The notes under the pieces were generated by a model. It was not told where the DNA came from. It searched no databases and was given only the letters and a program-made list of their open reading frames with translations. From positions 36,358,427 to 36,422,426 of the forward strand of contig OX442315.1 in NCBI GenBank assembly GCA_949358305.1: 64,000 nucleotides of DNA, given 5' to 3'. This DNA comes from Strigamia acuminata (lineage: Eukaryota; Arthropoda; Chilopoda; Geophilomorpha; Linotaeniidae). A program made the translations under genes and the position numbers. Each line of letters begins with the position of its first letter. Within the stretch, counting starts at the first letter, position 1. Shown piece after piece: positions 42,870 to 54,252 of this stretch.

Positions 42870-43335
42870 TACCGTATTTTATCAATTAAGAGCCGCGGCT
42901 CTTATTCAAAACTGTCATTTTTGTCAGCAATTACAATTTTGGTTTTTCGTTTGTTACATTTGTTTAATGTAAATAACAAGTCTGAACGTCGCAAACGAAG
43001 CGTACGTTCATTGTTCGTGAGGTTAAATACAGAAACAATACCGTACTTTTGCAACAATAGTAGCTGCATTCAAAAATTAAAATAACAATTTTAGTTTAAG
43101 TGTATTTTAAGTTTTAACATGGGTTTAAACAGGAAATGATGTCATTTTTGGTTTAAAATTGAAGTAAAACACAAAATGTTTTAGTTTTTGAATGCAGCGA
43201 ACTGTAATGTTACGCAGCAGAGTCATACCGTAAACCGGCTGTAGACGGTTAGTGTTATCAAACACCATCAGAGGTCGCTTAATGTGATCACATAAAGGTG
43301 TCTCAGCCGCGGCTACTATTCGAGGGCGACTCTTT
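42870..43335. mobile_element. CCGCGG-ended MITE, copy 1 (with nested MITE A)
   Basis: Starts TACCGTATTTTATCAATTAA followed by GAGCCGCGGCTC, and ends with GTCTCAGCCGCGGCTACTAT. It matches 44242-44499 over most of its length. The excess is mainly the family A element at 43061-43198 inserted inside it. Confidence 0.7.
43061..43198. mobile_element. MITE family A, copy 2, nested
   Basis: TAGCTGCATTCAAAAATT to TTTTTGAATGCAGC; about 90% identical to the complement of 36012-36162. The matching repeat at 44242-44499 lacks it. Confidence 0.8.
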
Positions 43336-44168
43336 TTATTCTAACTGTGGGGTCCCTCGTTTGGGGCCCATTTCGTGCCGTCTATTTCAATTTGTATCTC
43401 GAATAAATGGAAATTTCACTCGAGCTTTTGTTTGTTTTGTTGGCAATTGCATCGGCACTGAACCTTACTGGATCCCCGCTGGGACCATCCATTAATTGTT
43501 ACACTTTACGCTCAAGGTTCAAGTGTGTGACAGGAAGGTAAGTTATTGAAGGGTTGACGGGGCAAGGTGGAAGCGATGTGAATAGGTTGACTTTGTTTAC
43601 ATCCGGAAAGGTATGGCACCACCCTTCCTTCTTCCCGCATCCGACCATGAGAAGTAATTTTTATTTTATCTGATTAACGTTTCCTTGTTTTGCTAATTGA
43701 AAAACAAATGGCGTTTTTAATTTTTGATTTTCCTCCATTGGAAAAGAGCATAAAACCTTGATGGACCAGTGCTGATGGTGTCTTGCAGACTTGCAGTACA
43801 GTGACCTCGCCGCCCACATGAAACAATCCTCACAATTAGCCTTCGTAATGGAATTAGTCGATGGTCATGATGGTGGCAGGGAACCCGGATGAAGGGAAGC
43901 TTTGCTTCTGGTGCAACAAATTGGTGTTTGTTGGGTATTCATTGAGACACGTGTTTGTTATCAGGGGTAGATAGGGGTGTGTGTAAATGGTGCACTGTCC
44001 AAAATCGTTTGTGGAGTATGTGCTTGGCTGGTGGGAGGAAAGATAAACAAGCCATTTGGTGTTTCGTGGTGTGATTTTGATATGAGTCATCAGAATGTCG
44101 GAGAGATAGTAGGGTTGTCCTTGGGTTGAGTTGTGAGCGAGAAAGTAAATGGAAGGATTTGAAGTTAC
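43336..44168. other. Non-coding interval
   Basis: No supported gene. Minus-strand frames around 43850-44220 show no domain or codon pattern I can defend. Confidence 0.4.
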
Positions 44169-44246
44169 TAGCTGTATTCATAAACTCTAAAACGTATGCA
44201 AAACTCGTTTCGTGTCTGTACATGTGACGTCATTCCCATGCTACTG
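44169..44246. mobile_element. MITE family B, copy 2
   Basis: TAGCTGTATTCA at the left and a CATTCCCATGCTACTG end at the right. It shares AAACTCGTTTC, CGTGT and GTGACGTCATTCCCAT with the complement of 36165-36247. It abuts the following CCGCGG element. Confidence 0.65.
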
Positions 44247-44499
44247 TATTTTATCGATTAAAAGCCGCGGCTCTTATTCAAAACTGCCAATTTTGTCAGC
44301 AATTACAATTTCGGTTTTTCGTTTGTTATATTTGTTTAATGTAACCAACGAAGTCTGAATGTCTCGAACGAAGCCTACGTTCATTGTTTGTGAGGTTAAA
44401 TACGGAAACGATATCGTACTTTTGCAAAAATACGGTATTCTTGGTGTCTCAGCCACGGCTACTATTTGAGGGCGGACTTTTAATCGGTAAAATACGGTA
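44242..44499. mobile_element. CCGCGG-ended MITE, copy 2
   Basis: About 258 bp with inverted ends TACTGTATTTTATCGATTAA and, on the right complement, TACCGTATTTTACCGATTAA. The left arm carries AGCCGCGGCT; the right arm carries AGCCACGGCT. Confidence 0.75.
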
Positions 44500-46450
44500 C
44501 ATGTGGGAATTTTAGGGTGCATATAAAGTTTCTGGTTTTGCTTTGTTTCTGTGTTTTTATCAGCAGAATGGACATCACAACCGGTCGTAAATCATCGCAA
44601 GAAACTATGAAAATAGAAAGCATGACTCGAGTAGTTTTAGAAGTGGTTTATGCAACTTGGTTTTGGTTTTTACCATGAATCAAGGATAACATGGACACGT
44701 ATCCACATGTTCAGTACGTTTTGCTACTGAAGGAGCCACAATATATAGTCGCAATGTATTCTGGGATGACAACAGGTAACAAACATGCTTGTTGGCAAGC
44801 ACTGCACGACGTGTGATTGCTGCGATCGAATCAATAGGAAGTAACACACGTCCATGTTATGCTTGGTTTATGTTTTTACAAGCAAATTCAAAATGGAAGC
44901 CACACTTGATTGAAGTTCGAACTTTCTGTTGCTTGCAGGTGAGTCCTCCATCATAAAAAACGTTAGTCAAAGCAGAATTGTGTTGAAGGAAGTGACCTTA
45001 ATTTGTTTATGTGAAAATGGAGGAGTTTTAATTGCCATTACTACTCGCAAAACTCAAAAACTAAACTACGTACAAGACAAAAAGAAAATCTCACGCATTT
45101 ATAGTTGGCATGTTTTTGCCTTGTGTGTTTTTGCTATTTATAGAAGCACTAAAAACCGTAGTATAGACAAAACTTTGAATGCATCTATTGATTTTATATA
45201 ACATGGAAATGGATATTCTACTATTTTATGATGTTTGGGTCTGCAGTGTTGGAGTGTTGACTAGGTTTTAAAATTTTTAACTGTCGCAAGGTTCTCAAGA
45301 TATTCTTTTGACAGTTTCTGAGTTAGTTTATATTTTCTTTAGGATTTTATTGTTTCCGCCAGTAGGAGGAACACCAAGTCATCCTTCAGTAGAGTGTAGT
45401 TTAAGTTTTAGAAAAAGTTAAATCGACTGGCAAAAAATGTTGAAGAAAGGAGTTGTGATAGCTGCCTGATTCTTATATTGACCAATATACTAAAGCTTTA
45501 GAAGAGAAATAGAACTGAAAGGTGATTGGCCCTATTCATCAATTGTCAAGACTGGGTTGCAATGACGTTTCAGTTTGCTATCACGGAGATGTGATGTCAA
45601 TTCAACGTTTAGATGCCATCGGTCCACAGAATAAAACATACAGAATGGCAACTCCCAGTCTGATGTGAGGCCCATGCGCCACTAGTGGTCGGCCTGTATA
45701 TAAAAAAATGCAGACGGCAAGAGATGATAAAACAACTTCTATATTTTTAAAACGTAAAACTTATTTCATGTTTAACAAATGATTTCTTTACTTGGGTTTA
45801 AAAGGTATTCTTGTGTTCAAACTTGCAACAAAACAATCTTCATGGTGATCTACAGGCCGGCTACGCGGTGGCGCCACTGAGTTATGACGTTTTCTTGAAG
45901 TTCTTGAGTTTCAGCAACATCAAAGGAACCGACATCTATTTGTCATTCTGTATGTTTTATTCTGTGATGGGGTTAGCAGGTGCTTTACTCAGTTTTTTTC
46001 AGTTTTCTTTGCAATTTGCAGGGGACCCTGTTTAGGAGGGCACGTCTAAAATTCGAGTTTGACAACATTTGGGGATCCGATTGACTGGTCTTTTTTATGG
46101 CATGCCATGAAAGTCGAATTCCTGCTGGAAAATTAGGACTGATTTATCTCGCACTGCCAGATAATTCGAATTATCCAGCAAAGTGGACAGACTCACGATT
46201 TTAAGGCATGTCGACCAAAGTGGGGCAGTACTGTACTTTGTTTAAAAAAAACTCCCATTCTTTGGGCATATCACAACGAGAAATGGGCTTATTCTGAAAG
46301 GCTACCGTAGCTGCAAGTATGTTTGATTGCATTACGTCGAATTTCTCTTCTAAAAATTGGATTGTTCATAGCATGTGAAAATAAGATCAAAGAGCACAAC
46401 AGGATTTATTTGCCTTTATTATTGTTATTACCATATTGTTTTGAACTTTA
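44500..46450. other. Non-coding interval
   Basis: No supported gene. A frame at about 45811-46035 begins near a GGCCGGC...GGCGCCAC segment that is partly complementary to 45663-45697, so it is more likely an inverted-repeat element than an exon. Confidence 0.4.
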
Positions 46451-46870
46451 AGCTAGGTTCACACCTGTGTTCACACTAGGGGCGACGCAACGAAACACAA
46501 GAAAAAAATTTTCAAATGCAACGGATAGTCTGTTTACACTAGGGCACGTTTGAACAGAGCTGAAACAATTGATGTTGCATCTGGCCAATCGGATGGTTTT
46601 AATGAAACCTGGAATTGGATCTAGTTCTAGAACTAGTTCCACAATCCGAAAATGGCGGGATATTTACATGTGGCAAAGTCTCGCCAACCAGACGTGAATC
46701 AACGAGAGTTGGAGTCGATCGTGATTGGTTGGCCGCAAGACCTTTCCGTGCACTGCGTCACTTACTTCAACTTGGAGTTGAAGCAGGAATTGGCGTCAAC
46801 GTCAAGAATTTTTAGATGCAAGCAGCTTGCGATGTCAGTTTTCGGTGAACACAAGTGTGAACCTATACTC
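46451..46870 (+). mobile_element. PIF/Harbinger-like element, copy 1
   Basis: Begins AGCTAGGTTCACACCTGTGT after a TTA, and ends with CACAAGTGTGAACCTA. It is an inverted copy of 50151-50586. A short frame starting MAGYLHVAKSRQPDVN is preserved in both copies. Confidence 0.75.
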
Positions 46871-46883
46871 TATAGTTGCACTC

Positions 46884-47266
46884 AAAAAGGGCCCTCAGTC
46901 CTATTGGTTGAGCCATTTTACTGGTGTAGTGATCTGAAAAAGTAGACCCAAACACCAGAATTGCAAGCAATGTAGAGACATTGTAATCGATTGCCTAGGC
47001 AACGGCCAAAGTTTCAAAATTGTGTGCTTTCCAAACAAAGTAACCAATAAACATAACAAATATGAGTTTGACATTTATATGTGCATAAAACTTGATTTCA
47101 TAAATGGAAATAACATTTTTTAATAAGAAAAATCAAAATTATATTAACTGAAATGGTCATAACAATCACAAAAATAAATAAAAATCAAGACTATTTCTCC
47201 TAGTAGTAGTATTTAGTCTGGAGTTAGTAGTAATGAGGCTCGACCAATGGGACTGAGGGTTTTTGT
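46884..47266. mobile_element. MITE-like element (about 380 bp)
   Basis: The left end AAAAAGGGCCCTCAGTCCTA and the right end TGGGACTGAGGGTTTTT are inverted repeats followed inward by TTGGTTGAGCC / GGCTCGACCAA. Partial copies of the ends occur near 31885-31925 and 60355-60405. Confidence 0.65.
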
Positions 47267-49132
47267 CAATACTTCATCAATTTTTCATCAAAAAAATTGG
47301 TTTCTGAGACCTCCTGCGCGTGTTCGGTGAGTCTGGATAGAAATTAACAATGAATGGGTAGACATAGGAGATGACGTACTGTATCTACTGAATCCATGTT
47401 AGGCTGGTCCATGGTGAAAATTTCTTACAAGAACTAACATAATAAAATTCTACACAAGGCATAAAGAGATGAACTTAACCTTCGGTTGGTATTAGAGACT
47501 GCAAGGGTGAACTCAGCTGTGGACAACCTTGATCTTATAGTTCAAGCTTTCACAATTCGGTTTTATTTTGCACATCTAATTTGATTAATATTTTAGTGCT
47601 TTCAAAATTGTCTCACTTTACTGCTTTTCTAGCTTTTACTGCCTTCAGAGTGGGAAATGATGTCATTTTGACAAAAACTTCTATTTTGTAAAGTGATTTC
47701 AGAGTGGCAATGGGGGGTCACTTTATGGAGAATGTTTGTTGTGGACATATCGAATTGGTCGTTAGGAAGGACAAATGCCAAAAAAATACAACTGGCCGAC
47801 CTTTCGCGTGTGATATTTTTTACTACACGTTGTTGAATGATTTTGTTGAATGGGAATTCTGCATTTTATTAGAGCATTTACGTATGGTACTGTCATTTGG
47901 TAAGGCAAGTTAGTTGTTTCTGGTGTCACACGAAGATGGGAGATGGTTACTGCCTTGTGCATACAATGGTCTTGCATGATAAGTAAGCAACACTCTTGGG
48001 GTAATTCTACGAGCCATTTATTCTATTTCTTTTAGGTTTTAACTTATTCCTTTCTTCTTGCCAACTATTGATGGTTTATGCTTAATGCTTATGCTTATTT
48101 TAGCTCTTTATTTTATTTTTTTGAATTCTCTCCAGCCAGTGCTGTTTAAGTGTTACATTTGCATGGTTAGTGCATCACATTCAGGCCCATCTTGTACGTG
48201 GCTTAATGGGTTTTGCATTGTTCACATTACATTGTCCTCTTGCAGTCGAGATCCCTTTTGCAAGCAGAATAGTTTGAAGTGCCATCACTACGAAACAAAA
48301 GGAAAACAATTGAGTTTCTCTACGTCTTTTAGTAACTAAGCTTATGGTGCGGGTTTGGTGAATGGTGTATCGTTGCTTGGTTGGCTAATGGTTCTTTTCG
48401 GTACTTTCGACGACTAGCTTACTTGGCTTCTCCACACAGTCTTGCTGTTTTTAGTGTGATTGTATTAATTTGTGGATTTCATGGAACTCTTTACTAATTA
48501 GACTGATTACTGATTGACTGTTTTAAATAATTTTCCTAAATTTCACAAATTATATTATAAATTTAAAGAACTCAGCTTGAAGATTCAAATATTTCATTTC
48601 AAGTTTAAGAGTAAAGTTCCCACAGGTGCAGAAAACTATTTACCATGTGTTTATCAAGCCGCCAGCCTGGCAGACCTACGTTACTGAGAAGATGGGATTT
48701 TGGTGTAATATTTTACCAATATTCAAACTAGAATTCCAATCTTTCCTGTCCATCATTTTTCTGCCTAAAGCTTACAAGGGGAGCACATGTATAAGACACT
48801 CACAGATTGTTGTAATATTAAACATGGAGAATTGTTATATCATGCTGAATGAGACCCTAAAATAATTTCATTCCATAAACAGCCAACAATGCAAACAATG
48901 AGCTGAAAGTTGGCACTATTTTGTCTGTGTATACATCCAATCTGAGCAATCAGGCCTAGTGTATGAATACTGTAAACAACAGTTGCTAGGTAAAAAATAG
49001 TTCCAAGATCCAAGTTGAATTTTATCATTTGAGATTCAATGATGTCATTTCATCATTTGAGATTTAATGATGTCATGACATCAGAACTTTGTTCACCAAC
49101 ATGACTGTCTTCATGAAGACAATAATAGTTTG
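47267..49132. other. Non-coding interval
   Basis: No supported gene or repeat beyond short AT-rich runs. Confidence 0.4.
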
Positions 49133-49205
49133 TAGTGGTGGTCCAGTGGTTAAGGCAATGGACTAGGAACCTTTCCACACATGTTCAAATCCTGCTGTCT
49201 GTGAA
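49133..49205 (+). repeat. tRNA-Ser-derived SINE or tRNA pseudogene
   Basis: Follows tRNA-Ser closely at GTGGTTAAGGC, ATGGACTAG and GTTCAAATCCTGC (A box and B box), but the anticodon stem does not close, the variable arm is missing and the acceptor ends do not pair. It is followed by a T-rich tail, as in SINEs. Confidence 0.6.
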
Positions 49206-50150
49206 AATTTTTACTTTTATTTTTTAAATCTTTTTTAGCAGTAATTTTAATGTTTGTAATTTTATGTTTGTTAAAAAATTAAAATTAATTAATTAAAGTT
49301 TTCTTCTGGGCAGACTGGTTTCCTATGTACAATATGAAACTGCTTATGAGTACTAAGCTTTACGTGCAATAAATTTCTATCTATTTTTAAAGTTATAGTC
49401 AATATCCATCTTAAATTGGCACTTCCTTTTTATACAGGTAAATTGCAACTTTTTTAATACTTTTCTCAGAAGGAAGTTCACATACAAGTTAGTCTGTTAA
49501 GAGTTACGTTTCCCAGTAGAATATGAAGCGAATGCCATTTCTCTTCTATTTTTTCTTGCGTTTTTCCCCTTCATATATTTTTTTGGATATAAGAAATGAA
49601 AGTGCATCATATATCTTAAAGTTTTGAGTGGCTTTTCCCCTTTCCTGCTGTTTAATGAGTTTCATAGAGTCTGGCAAAGTTCACATCGAAGACTCATTTT
49701 ATACCAGTCTTAGCTCGAGTACGAACTTTGGCTTTGGAAGCAATGAAAATTTTAAAAATTTAGTTTGAGAAAGAGCTTTTAGGTTTAATTCCAATTCCCA
49801 CACTCCACTGCACCGAATGTGCATGACAAGAACTCATACCAGAGTGCTGCTATAAAAGTCAAAGGGGAAATGTTATTTTTATCATTTTCTTTCAGAACTG
49901 GTGAAGAACAGAAAGGTTGGAACCTGCTAAATTGGAAAACTCACAAGTTTAAGCAAAGCTTCTGAGGCCAAGATTTAAACAAATGCCAACCAATCCGCAA
50001 GTTTTCAACAATTTGCATAATGCAGCTAAAATGCAAATGATTTGAACCATTTGCAATCACTGCTTCAAAGGCACGTGGTAATGTAATAAAATTTGTCTGG
50101 TTTTATTTAGACGGAAAAAAAAGCTTCTCTCACTTTTTGGAATAGTCTTA
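49206..50150. other. Non-coding interval
   Basis: No supported gene. AT-rich. Confidence 0.4.
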
Positions 50151-50586
50151 ACGTAGGTTCAAACTTGTGTTCACACTAGACGCAACACAAGAAAACTGAA
50201 ACAACGCAAGCTGCTTGCGTCTAAAATTCTTGACGTTGACGCCAATTCCTGCTTCAACTCCAAGTTGAAGTAAGCGACGCAACGCAAGGAAAGGTCTTGC
50301 GGCCAACCAATCACGATCAACTCCAACTCTCGTCGATTCACATCTGGTTGGCGAGACTTTGCCTCGTGCAAACAGGCCGCCATTTTTGGATTCTGGAACT
50401 AGTTCTAAAACTAGATTCAATTACAGGTTTCATTGACACCATCTGATTGAGCAGACGCAACATCAATTGTTTTAGCTCTGTTCACACGTGCCCTATAGTG
50501 TGAACAGACTCTGCGTTGCATTTGACTAATTTTTCCTTGCGTTGCGTTGCGTCGCCCCTAGTGTGAACACAAGTGTGAACCTAGCC
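50151..50586 (-). mobile_element. PIF/Harbinger-like element, copy 2 (436 bp)
   Basis: Flanked by TTA on both sides (50148-50150, 50587-50589), with inverted ends reading ACGTAGGTTCAAACTTGTGT and, on the right complement, GGCTAGGTTCACACTTGTGT. It is inverted relative to 46451-46870 and similar over the full length. The minus-strand frame MAACLHEAKSRQPDVN mirrors that of copy 1. Confidence 0.8.
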
Positions 50587-50589
50587 TTA

Positions 50590-51776
50590 CAATGTTAGAG
50601 ACATTGACCGAAAACTTTCTCTTTGACTTTTGGGGCACTGGGCAGAACTCACTCAATTCTCAAACCTTCTGACTGCGGAGCCCTTTATGTGCATAAGAAC
50701 TTAATGCAGATAACCTGCCGCACAGTGTTGATTGAAGGCATTTCACTGCAGGATATAGTTCCGAACAAACTTTGGAATGTTGTTGACATATGTCTTGTGG
50801 GATATGTTAATGTTGCTGCGTTTAATTAAATATAGCTTTGTGGTTTGTTAGCATTTTAGGGAAATAAGAAAAGTTTGTTCCATCTTTAAGTTATTAAACA
50901 TTCAGTCGTTTCTTATGAATATTGATAACATGCCAGCAGAGTATGGCTATAATTAGTTTCACTGCACTGACAATTTAGCTGGTCGTTCTGCCCCTGGTCA
51001 TTAGTTTTCAAGAACTTTTCTCAAACTGGTAAAGAATTAATTTTCCACATCTTTCATCAGCTACCAGAATGTAATTCTTTCATCTCTACTGTGAACACAT
51101 GTATTCCCATTTTACTCGATGAAATATGCACAACAGCTGGCAAACTCAATACACCTGCTTAGCATTTCTTACAGTCTGTGTGTTAATGAGTCTTAGAATT
51201 CACTTTCTTTGAAATTAAAGTTATGAAATGAAAAACTTTGTATTGTCAATTCCACTTGGTTGTGATGATGTACTACTTTAAGTGATAAGAAAAATGGAAG
51301 AGATAACCATTCTGGATAATATTACTGATAGACGAGATGCCGTTTGTGTTGCTATGCCATTGGCATAGGTATGTTCTAATTTGTAAACTTCAAAGGTGGA
51401 AAAGCAGAAGCTATATCTTGTTATTTGCCTCGTGGAGAAGCGGCTTCTCATTGAACATACTTTGGAAAGAGTTTTGGGAGTATATGCAAAGCCGCTAAGT
51501 GAGTGTGTATTGATTTTTATTTGCTCTTGGTTAATTATTCACGCCGGCTTATAGAGTGTGGTAACTGAGTGTAAAACAATTACAAGAGTGCAAATCGAAC
51601 CGCATCTATGCTTAGAAAATGTTTCCATGAAAAATTATGTTTTTAAAGTGCATGTTTGAAATGTTTAAAGTTCATTTGAGTCAACATTCTTTTCACTTTG
51701 AACTTTTGCTAAGGGTTAGTAAATATTTGGATAAACAACAAATCAACCAATTTTAAGAATCAACAAGCACCCAAGA
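50590..51776. other. Non-coding interval
   Basis: No supported gene or repeat. Confidence 0.4.
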
Positions 51777-52315
51777 GTGACCTGCGTCACTACCAGACAC
51801 TGCCCAATGGCTCCAAGGTTACCCCTCCTTGTGGAGTGGGATGACCCAGTCCAGGAAGGAGGCAGCGGAGTGGTGTAGGGAGAGAAGAGCGCTGGGTCTC
51901 AACCGAGACAGATGTGTGAGGCGAAGTCCTGAAGCCAGCAAGAGCAGTTGTGCTCTGTGCTGACTCTGCTCTCCTCCCTATTCATCATGGTGACGCTCAG
52001 TGGTGAGATGTCAGGTCCACCACCATGAGCGGTTGCATGGGCCGTACGGTGAGTACGGCAGAATGGTTATGTCCAACCGGCCACGTCATTCATGGGGATC
52101 CCTCTCTGTGTGTGACGGGTTGGTTGCTGGTGTGGCGTGCCTTTGCAGCACCGCCAACACGTGGGTATACAGGAGACTCCAACCGCTAGAAAACGATTAA
52201 TAAAGACCAACAACCCAACAATCTGGAGTCTCTTGTCTTATTTTACGTGAGTATGCGTTCCACCCCGTGGTATTCTCTCCCCAGGCTATCATGGGCTAAG
52301 ATCATACCGTCACAA
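51777..52315 (+). repeat. GC-rich block, possible solo LTR
   Basis: About 540 bp clearly richer in GC than its flanks. It has a GGCCGTACGG palindrome near 52038, an AATAAAGACCAACAACCC polyadenylation-like stretch near 52199 and a GTCTCTTGTCTTATTTT segment after it, an arrangement usual in LTRs. It opens near TGACCTGCG and closes near CGTCACAACA. I found no target duplication or second copy, so this is tentative. Confidence 0.35.
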
Positions 52316-54162
52316 CAGTCTTAAACTCTATTCGCCCACAAAATCCACTTATTTCATTGGTTGGCTACTTAGCCAGTTTGTTGCTGCATAGGCAATGATC
52401 ACAATACACGATACGAAAGGAGTTTGCCTTAGCAACGGGCATTGCGGCCTAGCAACAGACATGGCAGCATAGCAACAAATAGGTGAGTAAGCCAGCTGTA
52501 GTTTGCCCACTGGCCAACGAGAATAAGTCGATTTTTTCGTAGTTTACCAAGATCTGCATTCCCCATCTAATAAAAACAGAACAAAAATGACATTTTAACA
52601 TGAGAATCTTGTGGAAATTTTCTTGTTGATCCTTGTGCTATGACAAAAATAGCACGATTCCTGGAGGCTGGTCTTAATGACCGTTTACGAGTTTCATCGT
52701 GTAATCAGGGGATTTTTGGACACTAGAATCTCATGTAAACACATACGGTATCTGATGTAGCAACCTGTTTTTATTTTTGTGTTGCAGTCATTAAAGAATT
52801 ACTGCAACACTGATTGATTAGTTTCAATATATGAATTTTCAGCGAAAGTGAGGCAATAGCGAGCAAAACTTGTGACTAGAAAAACTTCTAAAATAATTTA
52901 ATTATTAAAATGATGTTAGAGGCTTTCTAAGTAATTAAAAAAAAACATGTCTAAAAGTGGTTTGATTGAATCACATTTTGGTGTGAACACAACTCCATTC
53001 AAGTGAATGTTGGAACTCTGTTGAGCCGATAAGATTTTCTGTCTTTTTCCAGTTTTCTGTGCAAATGTTAGACAGACTTTTCAAAAGTAATTCCACAGAA
53101 GGACTAGAACGGTCTAATATAGCAAGAAATTGTGGCCCCTCAAGCGCTGCTTTACTTTTTAATGTTTGCATCTTGGGATAACTTTACACGTAATGATACC
53201 AGTTTTCATCTTAAGACTATTTTAAACCAACATTAGAGCTGCGGGAATGAGATTAAAGAGAAGTTTTACTCATCTAATTTACATTAGCTGAGGTTTTTAA
53301 ATCTGATGGATTTTATATCAGTATCTAATGAAAAAGTGCTTAATATTTTATTTGTTGCGTACTAAATTATTTTGTTTAATCATACAGAAACTAAGTTTAA
53401 ATGAATCATTAGTTCCGAGCTACAGGAGGAGTTTAACGCAGATGGTCTATTGTTATTGTTATGGTTTGTTAGTTTAGGCTGTGGCGTATTAGAGGGGGTT
53501 TGCAAAAACTGTTGAATTTAATTTGGCTCAAATAAATGTCAGATTAATTTGTAATATTAGAGGGAAGTAGGAGAAGCTTTAAAATCACAGTTTCCATAGA
53601 ATTAAATGGAGGTTCAATTTTGGAACGATGCTGAACGGTTTGTCAGCACTCTACGTACAAGTTTGTAATTGGAAATTTTGCTGTATCTTAAACTGTGTAA
53701 AAAGTACAAAATGAATGATCTTGACGATGACCTTCCGGATCAAATTTAAGGTCACTACTGGATAGCCCACCATCGACTTCCTATTCGACTACATCATTAG
53801 AATTGATAATACCTTCAGTCATTTTCAAGAAAAAAAGGTGTTTCCACACTCTTGACTCGCCCTGTATAGGGGCAACTGAGGAAAAAAATCAGGGGGTTCA
53901 ACTCATTTTTTTTGCTAAATTGCCTCCTTGTTTGTGACAATGTTGCCTGCCCGAATAATTGTTTTGCCCACTGTAGATTTTCTATAATCGATTTAACACA
54001 GATAAGGAGTATAATTTAACTTAGATAATTTATGCCAGTGCTTCTCAATGTGTGGTCCGCGAGCAAAAGGCTGATGGTCTGCTTGGTACAAATAAGTCAG
54101 GTGCGTAATTGATTAATGAAAAAATTGAAATTTTAATCAAAATATGGTAAACAATTGTAATA
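52316..54162. other. Non-coding interval
   Basis: Near 52425-52480 the phrase AGCAACGGGCATTGCGGCCT and similar neighbours give a short degenerate tandem of CCTAGCAACAGACA-type units. No supported gene. Confidence 0.4.
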
Positions 54163-54252
54163 AGAGCCGCGGCTCAGGATGCCCGTTTTGAATAAGAGCC
54201 GCGGCTCAGGATGTCCGTTTTGAATAAGAGCCGCGGCTCGAGAAAATACGGT
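54163..54252. repeat. Tandem of CCGCGG units, related to the CCGCGG MITE
   Basis: Three units of AATAAGAGCCGCGGCTC, two followed by AGGATGYCCGTTTTG, ending in GAGAAAATACGGTA, which matches the MITE terminus. It looks like an expanded MITE end. Confidence 0.75.

Noticed and set aside
43854-44223. Overlapping minus-strand frames rich in T, S and H
   Set aside because: Compositional by-product of GT-rich plus-strand sequence; no homology.
45811-46035. 74-codon plus-strand frame with hydrophobic C-terminus
   Set aside because: Its GC-rich start is partly complementary to 45663-45697, and no splice or homology support was found.
49133-49205. Functional tRNA-Ser gene
   Set aside because: The variable arm is missing, the anticodon stem is broken and the acceptor ends do not pair.
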